DNA from: Scolanthus callimorphus
Lineage: Eukaryota > Cnidaria > Anthozoa > Actiniaria > Edwardsiidae
Reading direction: 5' to 3'
Assembly (NCBI GenBank): GCA_033964015.1
Contig: CM066919.1
Span: 7,379,831 to 7,443,830 of the forward strand
DNA: 64,000 nt
The translations under genes and the position numbers were made by a program. The notes below the pieces were generated by a model, which had not been told where the DNA came from, searched no databases, and saw only the letters and a program-made list of their open reading frames with translations. Positions 19,201-30,011 of the stretch are shown here, piece by piece; within the stretch, counting starts at the first letter, position 1; the number at the start of each line of letters is the position of its first letter.

Positions 19201-22200
19201 ACATTGCTCTCGTGGTCGCCATTTTGTTTTTACCCACCCGCCGAGGGGCCTGAGAAACGTTTTGAACACCACAGGCAGCCCGCGCGGATTTGCCATAAAA
19301 ACGACAGCACTTTCTTGATATGCCCCCCCCCCCCCCGCGAGGTGACGAGCCGGGGAGCTCTAGGTACGAGAATGTATTTGATACATGAGCCGCTGAGAGA
19401 AGGGACTTTCTGCGAAATATGCATGCGCCAACATTCAAAAACAGCCGATCAGCTGTTACAACTTGAACTCACGTTTGACAAATCCAGTAACATCAGAGGC
19501 ATTCCCCATCGCATTGCCTGCGGTTGCGGTGTAGTTTGATCCAACAGTGGCTGCTGTCGTTTTATTAGACGGAGAAAGCTCTTTCCCTGAATGAAACAAC
19601 CTCAGACGAGGATTCGGGATCCCTGTGGCGTCACATATGATGAGTTCGTCTTCGTAGATATCAGAGTTATTGGCAAAGCTGCATTGAACCCTGGGTAAAC
19701 CTAGATAAGGTCAAAAGAATTCTTTGTGAGTCACATGACGCCATCAAAACCCTTACTTTGAATGAGCTATGGACTCTATAAAACTGTACTTTTCAGACCA
19801 AATATTAATTTAATCGGTTTCCTGTACCTCCTTAGATATCTGCATTTTCTGTCACGCAACATTAGTCACGCTTTTTTAGGCATTGATTTCGCGGAATATT
19901 TCAGGTAATTTTCCCGTTTGGAGCGTTCGATGAAAGTAAAAATGCTTAATAAGTGAATATACTTTGTAAATAAACAACATTTTGATCAATGCTAGCTCAA
20001 ACGGCACAATTCCACGCCATACATTTCTGTAAATAAAATAAAAAAGTTATTTCGGGTATTATTTTTCGTTTTAGCTTTTTTTTTTACTCAATACTTCCTA
20101 TGCGCCTCAATATCATCATTTGGTTCAATGTGTTGAGTGAAAATTTCAAAGGTCTTTCAAAAAAATTCTAAATTTGAAAATATGGTGTTGAAACGCCATT
20201 TTCAGACTTATTCTGAACTGAAAAAATTATCCCATTTGGCTAGGTGTGCTTGTGTTTTTTTTCTCAATGTTTTTCTATGCATGTATTTGTTTTGTTCTGG
20301 CCTCGATCGTACCCCCTTCACTTTTTCTTATGGTCCGTCCCTTTTTTAGTGTTCTTTTACTTTGATATGCTGAATTAGCCACTGACACGAAAACGTACCA
20401 CTTATTTGGAGTAAATCTTCTTGGCTCTTCACGCTTTCAAACACATAGAGGTCACTCACTGCACCAAATAACTGATGACTCCTGCCTGTGTTGTCATCAC
20501 CGATTTCACAATCCGAAGGAGTCGGGCCCGCCCATGTAATTCCAGTGTCGAAACTCTTTGATGCCACAGCGATAGCATTCATGTACAGCTTGGCCACGCC
20601 CCTTGCCTGATCCCACGTGACAGCCACGTGGTACCACTTGTAATGTTTAATGACTTTGGAAGCGGACAGATCAAAAACGTCGGCGGTGTCGCTTGAGTAT
20701 CGCCTAAAACTTGGCGCAGAGATTTCGATTATTCTTAGGAAAAATTGTTTTTTTGATATTCTATTGTCTGAAAAGATGCTTTGGGACGATGTGCTTCCTG
20801 ACGCCTTGGTTTTCACGTAGATCCACAACGCAATGGTGAAGCTTTTGCCGCGAAAGTCAATAGTTGGCACACGGGCCCTGCAATCCGTACTTCCCTCAAA
20901 CGTTATCGCCAGACGACCTGGGTAACGCTCTGTACTGTATGTTGGTCCATTTTGGAGGCTGTGGACGAAATGTGTTTTTATTTCAGTTGAAATTAAAGGG
21001 GCACTCGCACGCTGAATATTCGTCCACCGTGGACATAAAATCAGTAAAATCGTAACCACGAAAACACATGTACATTTGCTTGTACTAATTAAAATAATCC
21101 TCCAGATTAATAGAAAAACCTTTCAAGTGTTAGACAAATACAATTCTAGGTTGTTTCGACCTGTTATCAAGAGGATGGAATTGGATTGCGATTTGAGCTA
21201 TTTTTTTGTCAGAGAAGTTGCCAGCAAGCGTGCAAGAGTAGCCCCTTTAAAACGCGCTACTAAAAGCAATGAGAAAAACATGAACTGACCGACGATATCA
21301 AGATAAATGTGTGTCGCTTTTGTCAATGCCAACCCGTGCGTGACGCGGGCTACCTGTGTAGGTATTTCCGAGCTCCTGGGGACCAAAATAAAGATGGCGG
21401 CCTACACGAACAACGTTTCTCTCCAAAATCTGCAAGTTTTGACGAACCTTTTGACAATTTAGGGTAAGAAATAAGTTAGGAAAACTTCTGGAACTCCAAA
21501 TATGGTAAGTAGAAACTTCCATATAAGGAAATTTTAGAAAGCGACACATTTCAACGAGAACTTTCTTTTGTTTGAATGTCACATAAAAGTTATAACTAGA
21601 TAAACCCTTATCTAACGGATAAACATGTGCAAGTGCGCTCAGGTAGCTACAAAATCCAAGAGGTTTCATACTAAGGGTGATATGCACTTTAAGCTCTCTG
21701 TAAGTACTTTTCCTCATATCTTAGCGAAAAAAGCAGGAAAATTGACCAAAACTTGCAGATACTCGAGAAACATCCTTCTCTTGGTCGCCATTTTGTTTTT
21801 ACCCCCCGCCGAGGGGCCTGAGTCACGTTTTGAACACCACAGGCAACCCGCGCGGATTTGGCATAAAAAAGACAGCACTTTCTTGATATTCAGAACAACT
21901 CCTATTCTTGGTTTGCAGTCATTCCTATGGGAATAAAACCACAAAAGCGCGGCGCAGCCAATGAACTTTCTTTTGTTCCTGTACACCAACATGGCTGCCA
22001 ATGACATCACGTGCAAACCTAATTATCAAAGGCGCATAAATACAGTGGGAATCTCGATTTGAACCCGAAAGTTGCGAATACCAACGAGTCGACCAAAAAT
22101 TTTGTCTATTGTCTCCATTCAAGCTTCATCAGTTTCTCGTCGGTATTCACAACTTTTTCTATTTCACACTGAGGCGAGGCTCCCACTGTATTTATGCGTG

Positions 22201-22969
22201 CGTCGTCGATGACTTTTCAGCGGTACAGTAGAAAATTCGAAACTGGACTATTACTCTCGCCTTTTGAATTGTTTTTAAGTGTAATTCAATTTTGCGTTAA
22301 GTTTTAGACAGGGTTCGTATACGCTTTCTGAATGAAAATCCAGGATTTTCCAGGAAGTCTTTACTTATTTTTCCAGGAGCTTGATGAAATACGTTTATCA
22401 AAATAATGATGATATAATATTAACGGGTTGCGGAAACGACTTTACCGGTGTCTCTTCGAATTGTTTTACATCTTTATCCGAGGAGAAGTGAAGGACAAAT
22501 TTCTAGCTTTTAGCAGCAAATGTTGCAACAAAAGCATTCTCCTCGATTATTTAAAAAACGACCCTGAACAGCCACAAGACCCCACAAGCGAAGGGAAAGG
22601 CCCTGGGATCGAGGTTGGCCACAGACATATAAGGAAATTATCCCCCTTTCTTATTTGAAAGGTCTGTAAGTTTTTTTTCTCATATCTTAGGAATGTCGCA
22701 GGAAAATTTACCGAAACTTGGAGATACTCGAGAAACATCATTCTCTTGGTCGCCATTTTGTCTTTTTCTAGGCAAAAGGGCCTTGATCGAGATTAGCACA
22801 GGCAACCCGCGCTGATTCTCAAAAAAAACGAAAGGACTTGCTTCCGCGCAAGCCCGGCGCTCTTCCAGTAAGCTTACAGTGTTGGCGGTGTTGCTATTAA
22901 TGTTTTCAAAATTTCATACTCACATGACTCTGCTATCCGTCCCATTAAGGGGATAATAAACAGTTATCG
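16270..22969 (-). CDS. Mosaic extracellular protein: LamG/ConA-like, Ig, D8C (uromodulin-type) and PAN domains; 5' end not found
   Basis: Minus-strand exons are 22969-22924, 20958-20399, 19700-19473, 17128-16787 and 16535-16270 (stop). Splice phases are 2 for the first junction and 1 for the remaining three, and all agree. The model gives about 480 residues without an N-terminus. Exons 1-2 encode a LamG/concanavalin-like fold: VYYPLNG, FRGKSFTIALWIYV, WYHVAVTWDQ, KLYMN and GAVSDLYVFE. Exon 3 is an Ig-like domain (IICDATGIPNPRL) whose second canonical Cys is replaced (SNYTATAGN). Exon 4 is a D8C domain: WWYRVDPKSG, CFYCGAEFSACIEGSHP, DGIVARKLRFH, RCHGFYLYKF and MAYC, with six of the usual eight Cys. 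Exon 5 is a PAN/Apple domain (LTGHVILTM, CVMYCSLSKTCRSFNYE, CEIS). A secreted or surface recognition role is inferred. Introns carry several MITEs. Confidence 0.8.
17349..18089. mobile_element. Foldback DNA transposon, GGATC-rich TIR, 9-bp target duplication
   Basis: The element starts CGGCACCTACAAAACCTGG and ends with the exact reverse complement. ATATAGACG stands on both sides (17340-17348 and 18090-18098). The TIR continues into tandem GGATCGGATCGTC words, then long inner arms (AGGGAACATTCCAACTTGGA on the left and its diverged complement near 17880). It is 741 bp with no transposase frame, and lies in the intron between the Ig and D8C exons. Confidence 0.9.
18180..18395. repeat. Palindromic MITE, about 95-bp arms
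   Basis: The left arm GGCCTTTTTTGAAATGCACC, GGAAGTCGCGGATCG and CACCAAACAATGGACA is mirrored by TGTCCATTGTTTGGTGAA, CGATCCGCGACTTCCGG and AAAAAGGCC. The centre is a CAGTGGAGTTC hairpin. The word CAAACAATGGGCAGTTTTCC at 23355 suggests a diverged relative there. It is intronic in the LamG-PAN gene. Confidence 0.85.
18860..19374. mobile_element. Mutator-like MITE with a second repeat inserted in it
   Basis: The element starts CATTCTCGTACCCAGAGC and ends GAGCTCTAGGTACGAGAATG. It is flanked by TATTTGACA and TATTTGATA (18851-18859 and 19375-19383), a 9-bp duplication with one change. The left half matches 6897-7117. The middle, from about 19040 to 19320, is an unrelated repeat (GCAGGAAAATATCACC-like, CTTGCAGATACTCGA, CCCGCGCGGATTTGCC) also present at 21680-21900 and 22590-22860. 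Confidence 0.8.
20997..21252. repeat. Dispersed GCACTCGCACGC element, uninterrupted copy
   Basis: This copy aligns with 13381-13860 (TATTCGTCCACCG, AATAATCCTCCAGATTAATA, ACCTGTTATCAAGAGGATGG) but lacks the MITE found there. It ends in GCCCCTTTAA and starts TTAAAGGGGC, so the ends are short inverted repeats. It adjoins the LamG exon and creates the spurious N-terminal extension of that open frame. Confidence 0.8.
21290..21540. repeat. Dispersed repeat, copy 2 (inverted partner of 1-225)
   Basis: The reverse complement matches the window's first 225 bases through ACGCGGGCTACCTGTGTAGG, TGGCGGCCTACACGAACAAC and CTTCTGGAACTCCAAATATG. Confidence 0.75.
21670..22860. repeat. Two tandemly disposed copies of a GCAGGAAAAT repeat and SINE-like remnants
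   Basis: Copies at about 21680-21900 and 22590-22860 share TCTGTAAGTACTTTTCCTCA-type starts, CTTGCAGATACTCGAGAAAC, TCTCTTGGTCGCCATTTTGT and CAGGCAACCCGCGC. A third copy sits at 19120-19320. Around 22430-22510 and 22840-22875 are fragments (TTATCCGAGGAGAAGTGAAG; AAGCCCGGCGCTCTTCCA) similar to the SINE at 51290-51497. All of this lies in an intron of the LamG-PAN gene. Confidence 0.65.
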
Positions 22970-23487
22970 CTGGAGGAAAAAACACAGATGATAATTACGA
23001 TCATCAGAAATGATGTGCGTCATGTGATCTTAGGGTCTTATGATTAGCCTGATCCCCCTCAGTGATACCTTTTTAAACGCGCCATATTTCAACTCCCACT
23101 AAAACAATGGAGCTTGGTGATGGTGGTGCCCGTAATCACATTGAATTGCCAATTCAATCAGCGGATTCGTGCATGCGCATGCAAAAGTCCCTGCTTCTCC
23201 ATTAAAATAAATAAATAATCAGTTTATTGAGCCCTTTAGTAGTGCATACACTAATCTACAAGGGAGGTCAATTTACACACACATGCATAATACTAATTAT
23301 ACAACAGCACAGAAGGGGGTAATAGACCGATCCCGTCTTCGCTTGATTAATCAACAAACAATGGGCAGTTTTCCCTATGAAATTCAAAATGTCCGAGCAA
23401 CAAACTCGAAAACTGTTCGAAATTCGAAGATTTTAAATGAATTCTTCGGCCTTTCGTGACGAAAATACCCATATACTAGCAAACTTC

Positions 23488-23601
23488 TAGCACATTCCTG
23501 CAATCGGTGTGTTTTCCATGCTTTATGCCAAATCTAACATCTTGGCTTGTCCGACGTAGCAACAGTAACTAGGAAGTAGAACAATGAATGCGGGATCGGT
23601 C
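23488..23601. repeat. Dispersed repeat (copy also at 45151-45256)
   Basis: TTCCTGCAATCGGTGTGTTT, TTCCATGCTTTATG, TTGGCTTGTCCGAC, GCAACAGTAACTAGG and AACAATGAATGC are shared in the same order with 45151-45256 in an AP-1/2 beta intron. Confidence 0.8.
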
Positions 23602-23739
23602 AATTACTTCCCATATCCGTGCATATCTGTAGGTAATGAAATTGCTGAGCCGATCCGTCCCTAGCAGCGCGAAAGTCAGAGCGAGAATCGCCTGACCTTG
23701 AACCCTATCCAGACGTGGCTTTTTTTACCATCTGTGACT

Positions 23740-24216
23740 GGGGGGGGGGGGGGAGGCTAATTCGGCCCTCCCCCCTCTATATCTCTGGAACCACTGGAGC
23801 TATGATCATCAAACTTTCACACAATGACCATGAGCCTAAGAAATCACCACACCCATTTTTGTCACGTGAGAACAAAATGTGACGTCACAATGACGTCATT
23901 CTTTATTTCTATCAATTTTAAGTAATTTTAATGAACTTTCAAAAACTTGGCGTAAATAATACTCTAAAAGCTAGCATAGAGGGGGGGGGGAAGGCTAATT
24001 CGGCCCCTCCCCCCTCTATATCTCTGGAACCACTGGAGCTATGATCATCAAACTTTCACACAATGACCATGAGCCTAAGAAATCACCACACCCATTTTTG
24101 TCACGTGAGAACAAAATGTGACGTCACAATGACGTCATTCTTTATTTCTATCAATTTTAAGTAATTTTAATGAACTTTCAAAAACTTGGCGTAAATAATA
24201 CTCTAAAAGCTAGCAT
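23740..24216. repeat. Near-perfect tandem duplication of a 238-bp unit
   Basis: Two units at 23740-23977 and 23979-24216 each begin with a G run and AGGCTAATTCGGCCC, and each ends ATACTCTAAAAGCTAGCAT. I see almost no differences outside the G run, so the duplication is recent or is an assembly artefact. Confidence 0.9.
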
Positions 24217-24739
24217 CAAGATAATGAAAATATAATAATTTGTGACATTAACACATATTGACGTCGTATAGACGAGCTAAAACGCCATCTTGGATCCGCC
24301 ATCTTGGATCCGCCATCTTGGATTTCATTTAAGTTTGATTTAACTCTTTAGATAAATACTCAATGAAACAAAATGGCCAGAATGTACAAAATACTCATCA
24401 AAGAAGTGTTTGACATTCCGAGTCGCGCGCGGGCTAGTGTGGGTATTTTAACGTGGTTACCAAGACAAGATCAATAGTGGTCAGATCGAGAACTCGAGTC
24501 TCTGTGATTCCTGCAAGTTTCAATTCAAAATTTCAGTTTTCTTGCTACATTTGCCGAAATTATTATCAAAAGAGGATCTCCTGTCACTTCCTTATAAGGT
24601 AAATGATTTCAAATATGGTTTTGGCCGTGAGGTATTGAAAAACGACAATTTGTGGTTGGAGATTATTTCATATGTTCAGGTTCCGTTTCAAAATAATTAT
24701 ACGTTATAATAATTATTCTCTCGATGGAATCACGTGATC

Positions 24740-24910
24740 ATGCTATTGCACCCCTTGGGCAAGTTTGTATGGCCATTACCATTATTACACTTAGGGCCAC
24801 TTTTGCCAATTTTTATTACACTTGGGGCCTTTATTACACTTAGGGCCTACTTTTATTACACTTGGGGCCTTTATTACACCTAGGGCCACTTATTACATTT
24901 AGGATTTCTA
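24740..24910. repeat. Short tandem TTATTACACTTAGGGCC repeat
   Basis: The words TTATTACACTTAGGGCC and TTATTACACTTGGGGCC recur about six times at irregular 15-30 bp spacing. Confidence 0.7.
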
Positions 24911-25919
24911 CACTCTCGAGTGCGGACTCATTGTGCATTAAAATGCTTAACCTATAATAAAATGCCATTACTGGAAACGCACGAGCTCACCTTTGCAGCT
25001 CAAGATGTCAAAATGTAGAAATATGATAACAAACTGGAATAAAAACACAACATCCGCTTGTGAATATATACCGATATTTCGTAATAACAATAGTACTGTT
25101 TATCATGATTATTCTGATAATTTAGTTTGCATGCAACGGGACAACTCAGGTCAGGAAGGACAAACGTAGAAATGGGACAAATAAACTAGAATCAAAACTT
25201 TGCTCCGACGAAGGGCTAACGCTCGAAACGTCAGCAAAACACCATTTTTCCACGGCGTTTAACATAAATCTCAACCCTTGGTTGTTGTTGTTCATTTTCA
25301 CGTCTCCGCCGACGCAGACCACCTAATTTTCCCGTAAAACTAGTCATACCATAGAATCAAAACAATCTGATTTTCAGCTTTACTGCGATTTTAATAATTC
25401 TGCTTTTTTGATTGGGCAGCGCCTAAGCAGTGCTAAAATGGCTTCCTGTCACGCCAGCAACGGTTACGTGCTGACCAATCAAAAAGAACAACGAGTGAGG
25501 ATGAAAAGACTCGCGGGAGTTTGATTGGCGGAAGCCAGAAGACTGGAAATCGGTAACGAGAGTTCGCAGAATGAAAATCGCAGTAACATTATTATCAAAA
25601 CTCTGTTTGATATGTTAAAAAATTCATTTTTACAATTGTCTCGTTTTATATGTAAAAATTGTTTACATATAAGAGCGTTTGCAGTGTTTATGTGGTGTTT
25701 TGTACTAGTCCGGCGGATTAGATCAAATTTTCGAGGAAGAGGATTTTGGGTAATACAAGGCAGAGGATTTTGGGTAAGGTCAAAATGCAGTGATCCTCCC
25801 TCTATAAGCGCAATGATTAACGTGATCCCCCTCAGAGCAGTTAAACGTTTTCGTGATCCCCCCCCCCCCGCCCTTTATTTGACCTAGTAGAAGACAGCAG
25901 TTTACAGATAGAGATAGAG
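24911..25919. other. Intergenic; possible retroelement tail at 25200-25245
   Basis: GACGAAGGGCTAACGCTCGA followed by AACGTCAGC at 25207-25236 is a word I associate with 3' ends of interspersed retroelements in marine invertebrates. No reverse-transcriptase frame is present. The frame at 25525-25887 has no recognisable domain. Confidence 0.35.
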
Positions 25920-26345
25920 AGGATCACATTTTTCTTTCGTTGCGTGCGAAGCGCGCCCGAATTTTGATAAACGCATTTCATCAAGCCATTTCATTGATAA
26001 AAGCACTTTCACCAAGAAAGTGTAGATGAACATTCCTTTTTTTATGTATTTTAAACAAATCCTGTAGTTTTATTATTGATGCGCGCAATTGCGCGCCGAA
26101 ATTATTATTATTCATTTGCGTGAAGCGCGGCCCAAATGACGAATTTCTATGCCCGTAACGTCGAACACACGCTTACTATTCTTTCGAACAAAGTGGCTGC
26201 CCGCCAGGCCTATCACTCCAAGGCATTTTTGGTAGAGTTTGTTTTTCCTCGCCAAGATACAGTTGTTCTTGTGAACGGTGCGAAGGTGGTGTCTTCGTTG
26301 CGCGAGTTGCCAAAGACTTTATTAGGTATTGAGTGAAGTGAGGCA
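25920..26345. repeat. CGCGCTTCGCGCGCAT family copy, opposite orientation
   Basis: GCGAAGCGCGCCCGAATTTT, TGCGTGAAGCGCGGCCCAAA, CCGTAACGTCGAACACACGC and CAGGCCTATCACTCCAAGGC match, in reverse complement, the direct units at 3789 and 4980. The end overlaps the 14641 fragment. Confidence 0.7.
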
Positions 26346-26841
26346 GAAAAATGCAAATGATAGAGAAGTTGCTGGAGTAACTACTTAGAAAATTTCTTGT
26401 GGTCCCCCCTTTCAGGGCTTCAGGTTTTGAGAGATCCCCCCTTTCGCTCGCCCCAAATGAAGTGATCCCCCCAAAAATCCTCTGCCCCAACTCTGCCCAA
26501 TTTCTACAGTCTGACGGAGGTTTGATGAAATGTTTCAAGAATGACCAACAAATTCTAAAAAAAGATCGAGATAATTGGTACCTCATGTGTCAAATGTGTA
26601 AAACGAAGCTTGTCTCTAAAATTTTGGCATGATATTTCTTCCTAGTACTGTGCTATACTCTATAAACACGGAGGATGGAAGATTTCACGAAGTGCCGCAG
26701 AGCTCATGAATAACAAAGGATTCAAAGATGGCTGCCAATGGCAAAACAATGGTTCACATTAAAACTGTTCTAGCTTTCGCTACGAGTAAAATTTAAGGTG
26801 CCTCCATAATCTTATCTTCAACAAAATACTGGAAACTATTG
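26346..26841. other. Intergenic, nothing recognised
   Basis: Only short open frames occur. There is no splice-site-bounded coding signal or repeat structure I could support. Confidence 0.4.
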
Positions 26842-27319
26842 ACATGCAAAGTCTGGAGTCTTTAGCCAAAAGTGCGCAATTAAACTTCCCAACCCATGAC
26901 AAAAACAAAAACAACTATATGTGGGATAATGGGGTGGTATGGAATGAAGTACTCCTATATTGGCCACTCAAATATTCAAAATAAAGCTCTACAAGGGGTT
27001 ACAATCCCCAATGCCACACCCACAGAAGGGGTAACAATCCCCATGTGTGGGTTCTTATGTAATTTTGGGTGCTATAGCCAAGAGGTTACAATCCTCTAGG
27101 CTAACATCCTCTCAAGAGGGTTACAATCCCATAATTGAGAGGTATTAGCCTATCTAGGGTTCCTGTCACCGTTACCATGGTAACAATGTCAAAACATGGA
27201 GTGATGGCCCTAGTTCAGTGAGTCTATGGGGCACAGGGTGATTAATATGGGCGCACTTTTTCCCACAAACACAAAATGTACATGCAAAGTCTGGAGTCTT
27301 TAGACAAAAGTGCGCAATT
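26842..27319. mobile_element. Novel-looking 398-bp insertion flanked by 40-bp direct repeats, copy 1
   Basis: A 40-bp sequence starting ACATGCAAAGTCTGGAGTCT occurs at 26842-26881 and again at 27280-27319 with one difference. The intervening 398 bp contains four short hairpin words: GGGGTTACAATCCCC, GGGGTAACAATCCCC, GAGGTTACAATCCTC and GAGGGTTACAATCCC. It also holds the palindrome GTTACCATGGTAAC. The interior is related to 62288-62701, sharing CCCATGA near the start, AGTACTCCTAT, and CTATGGGGC near the end. The flanking direct repeats of the two copies are unrelated to each other. No protein-coding frame or TIR was seen. Confidence 0.75.
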
Positions 27320-30011
27320 TTTACGCTAATCCGCCGGACTGGCTTGCCTACTTCTCAAAATGGCGACAGACCAATATTTAGGTGATTTGGTATCAAATTT
27401 AAAAATTGAAATCTCGACATTTTACCCTCGACTAGTACTCTCGACATTTTACCCTCGTCTTACGCACAACCCTCGACCTGCAGCTATACTCATTTTTCCG
27501 GTTTGCAGTTGTTTCCCCAATTATGTTTAGCTCGACAATTTCCCAGCCAGGGGATAGAAAATGTTTCATTGCCAGCTAGCAAAAAAAATATCGAACGTGT
27601 GTGATAATATTTGATATATCGGAAGTCTTGTGAAAGGGGGTTCGTTTTTCTTATAAAGAGGGCGGTTCGTTTTTGCTCGTTTTCTTCATGGCCTTTGATA
27701 CGATTTTTTTTTAATGTAGAACTTTTCCGTTTGTAGAACTTTTCCTACGGGCTTGAAAACGATCAACATTTTTTATTATTTGAAAATGATTTCAGAAAAT
27801 TGAAACAAAAACTAAGCACATTGAAATAAAACTAATATAACATTTTTTCTAATTATCTTACCTTGATTAAGACGCAAGTCTTCGAGTTCATTTTGATGAG
27901 AAACTCTAAAAGAGTTCAAACAAACTTCTGTCTCACTATATATTATTAAATATGCGACTCAATCTTTTATTTTTACATGCCTTTGTTTTAGCGGAGCATT
28001 ACTTATTAAACATTCTCTTTAGCTTGGCATGTTTTTCAAGTTCCTGCAGAGTTTGCTTATAAAGGATGAAAGTGTTATTTAGCCCGGGTGTTAAAGTGCA
28101 TATCACCCCTGTGATGAGATAACTGGTCAGAAAGTTGTGTTTAAACAAATACGAATGACGGAAATTCTGTCTCGATACCTTTTTTGATTCGCGAGATATT
28201 ATGATCAAAGATTTATGCAAATTAGGTTTTAATGACGTGTTGCGAGAGGTATTGTTTTAGGAAGATCTCTCTAATTTGTCAATCACAATAACACACGCGA
28301 AATGCACGCACGGCCTCAATTAAATGAATGTTTGTCATGGCTGTTTTGATTTAATTATCAAATAATAAAAGATCCATTCCTCGTTGATGGCCTTGATTGA
28401 TTTTGACGTATAAACAGTATTTTACAATAGACCAGCTGGATGGCGGATTATTCCGCCATTTGACAGGAGCGATTTCGCAGGAATCTTTCGCCATCAATGG
28501 AAAGAGCATCGCGAATTTAGAATGTATGCCAATTTATAGCAGCATAGGATGAAAACTAGGGAAGATATGATACCGAAAAGATTTTACATTGGCTTGTATG
28601 GTGAGGTGTATGGTGGGTAAAATTTCCGACTTTGGCAAAGTCATATCATCGCTAGTTTCCATGCTATAGTGTTACAAATGGCATGTATCTACTACATTTG
28701 GGGAGCTCTTTCCAGTGACTGTGACAGCTTTAACTTTGCCAATTCATTCCTATCAAATGGCGGAATAAACCACCAATTCGACCGTTTTTTAAGAAACCTT
28801 TTAAAAAACTCATACATACTCCGATTGATGAAAACAATTTTGCTGAAGTAGGATTTTTTATTTGTCACTTTTATTATTCGTTTGTTTTTATTGCTGGGTA
28901 CATGGTTTTTTCTTTCTGCCTTGTTAATTAGATGTATTTGAACATCAATGCTAGACAAGAGTATGGTTTTATTCCCTATAGTTTGTTTATCTGTTCGGAT
29001 TTGCAACTAAGTCTAACGATCCAAAAATTATAGGGTTCAAAAACAGGTTTTCCGAAAATGGCAGGCAGAAATTGGTGTCCGAAAATTCTAGGTGATCTTT
29101 TTACCTGTAGCTTGTGCCAAACTTTTTTTTTTGCAAATTCCACGTTTTTATACAGTTCGACAAATTCTAGGAGACACAGTGCAGAAGCAATACCACGAAC
29201 AAAAGTTGCGAAAGTTTTACAGGCCCAGCTCCGAACAGATATTAATTACCGAAAACTGTTGTTGTGGAGTTTCTGCCTATAAGCCAAACTCTGCCTTAAA
29301 CTCTGCGCCCCCGATCCCGGGGTCCCCGGGACCGCGCGCCTCAAAATTCCAAGATGTCGCCGATCAGCGACAGACCGGGTTTTCCGCGATAAAAACACAT
29401 ACCTGCAAACTCTCCCGGTTTACGCGGGAGACTCCGATCGGGTTCTCCTCCGCGATAAAAACACCCAGGATATGGGTCTCATTTGCATTCAAAATGGCGG
29501 ATCAAAAACGTTAGGGGGTGGTCTATCTTCAGTGGCTTTGCTTCTCCCACTGTCAAACATGGTTAAGGTTGTTAACGGTCATCAAATACATAAATCTTAT
29601 GTTTTGTTTCCATAGAAACATGGAATGTGACCTTTGAACCTAGCATTTAAGCAATTTTCATAAACGTCCTCGGGAGGTATGCAAAAGTTACAAACTCTGG
29701 GGATTTAACAATGTGATGTGTTTAAGGTCACCACAGGTATATCTGTTCCAATTCGAGAAAATGTCCATGTCATTAGGAATCCTATTTTAGGACACTGTGA
29801 AATTTGATATCCTTTAATAACTTCGAAATTAGAAATGTTTTGCAAGATATCGAATTGGAGTGATAAATACTCCCTGATAGCCTACCATTTCCATAGGATG
29901 GTTTCAAGAGAGATGTGACTTTTCCGATACTCCCGAAGCTTTGAAGTTTCATTTCTTAAAATTGAGGTCAAAGGTTAAGAATTAGTTCCCATGGGAACAA
30001 CAATCAACAAA
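27320..30011. other. Intergenic stretch, no gene recognised
   Basis: AT-rich sequence with short open frames on both strands, none resembling a known family. A GC-rich patch at 29300-29350 (GGGGTCCCCGGGACC) and repeated GCGATAAAAACAC words at 29385-29462 stand out locally. Confidence 0.45.

Larger units (their letters stand above)
22970..24700. other. Upstream of the first recognised LamG exon: repeats, no gene recognised
   Basis: The missing 5' exons of the minus-strand LamG-PAN gene should lie in or beyond this stretch; none was recognised. It holds a dispersed repeat at 23488-23601, a tandem duplication at 23740-24216 and a short GGATCCGCCATCTT tandem near 24290. Confidence 0.5.

Noticed and set aside
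20959..21059. N-terminal extension of the LamG open frame as a signal peptide
   Set aside because: The extension is repeat sequence also found at 13622, and a good splice acceptor at 20959 fits the phase-2 donor of the mini-exon at 22924.
21298..21717. 139-codon minus-strand frame upstream of the LamG exon
   Set aside because: It lies within two dispersed repeats (partners at 1-225 and 19120-19320), so it is not a missing 5' exon.
29092..29514. 140-codon frame in the intergenic region
   Set aside because: It shows no domain-like pattern or splice context and includes a repeated GCGATAAAAACAC segment.
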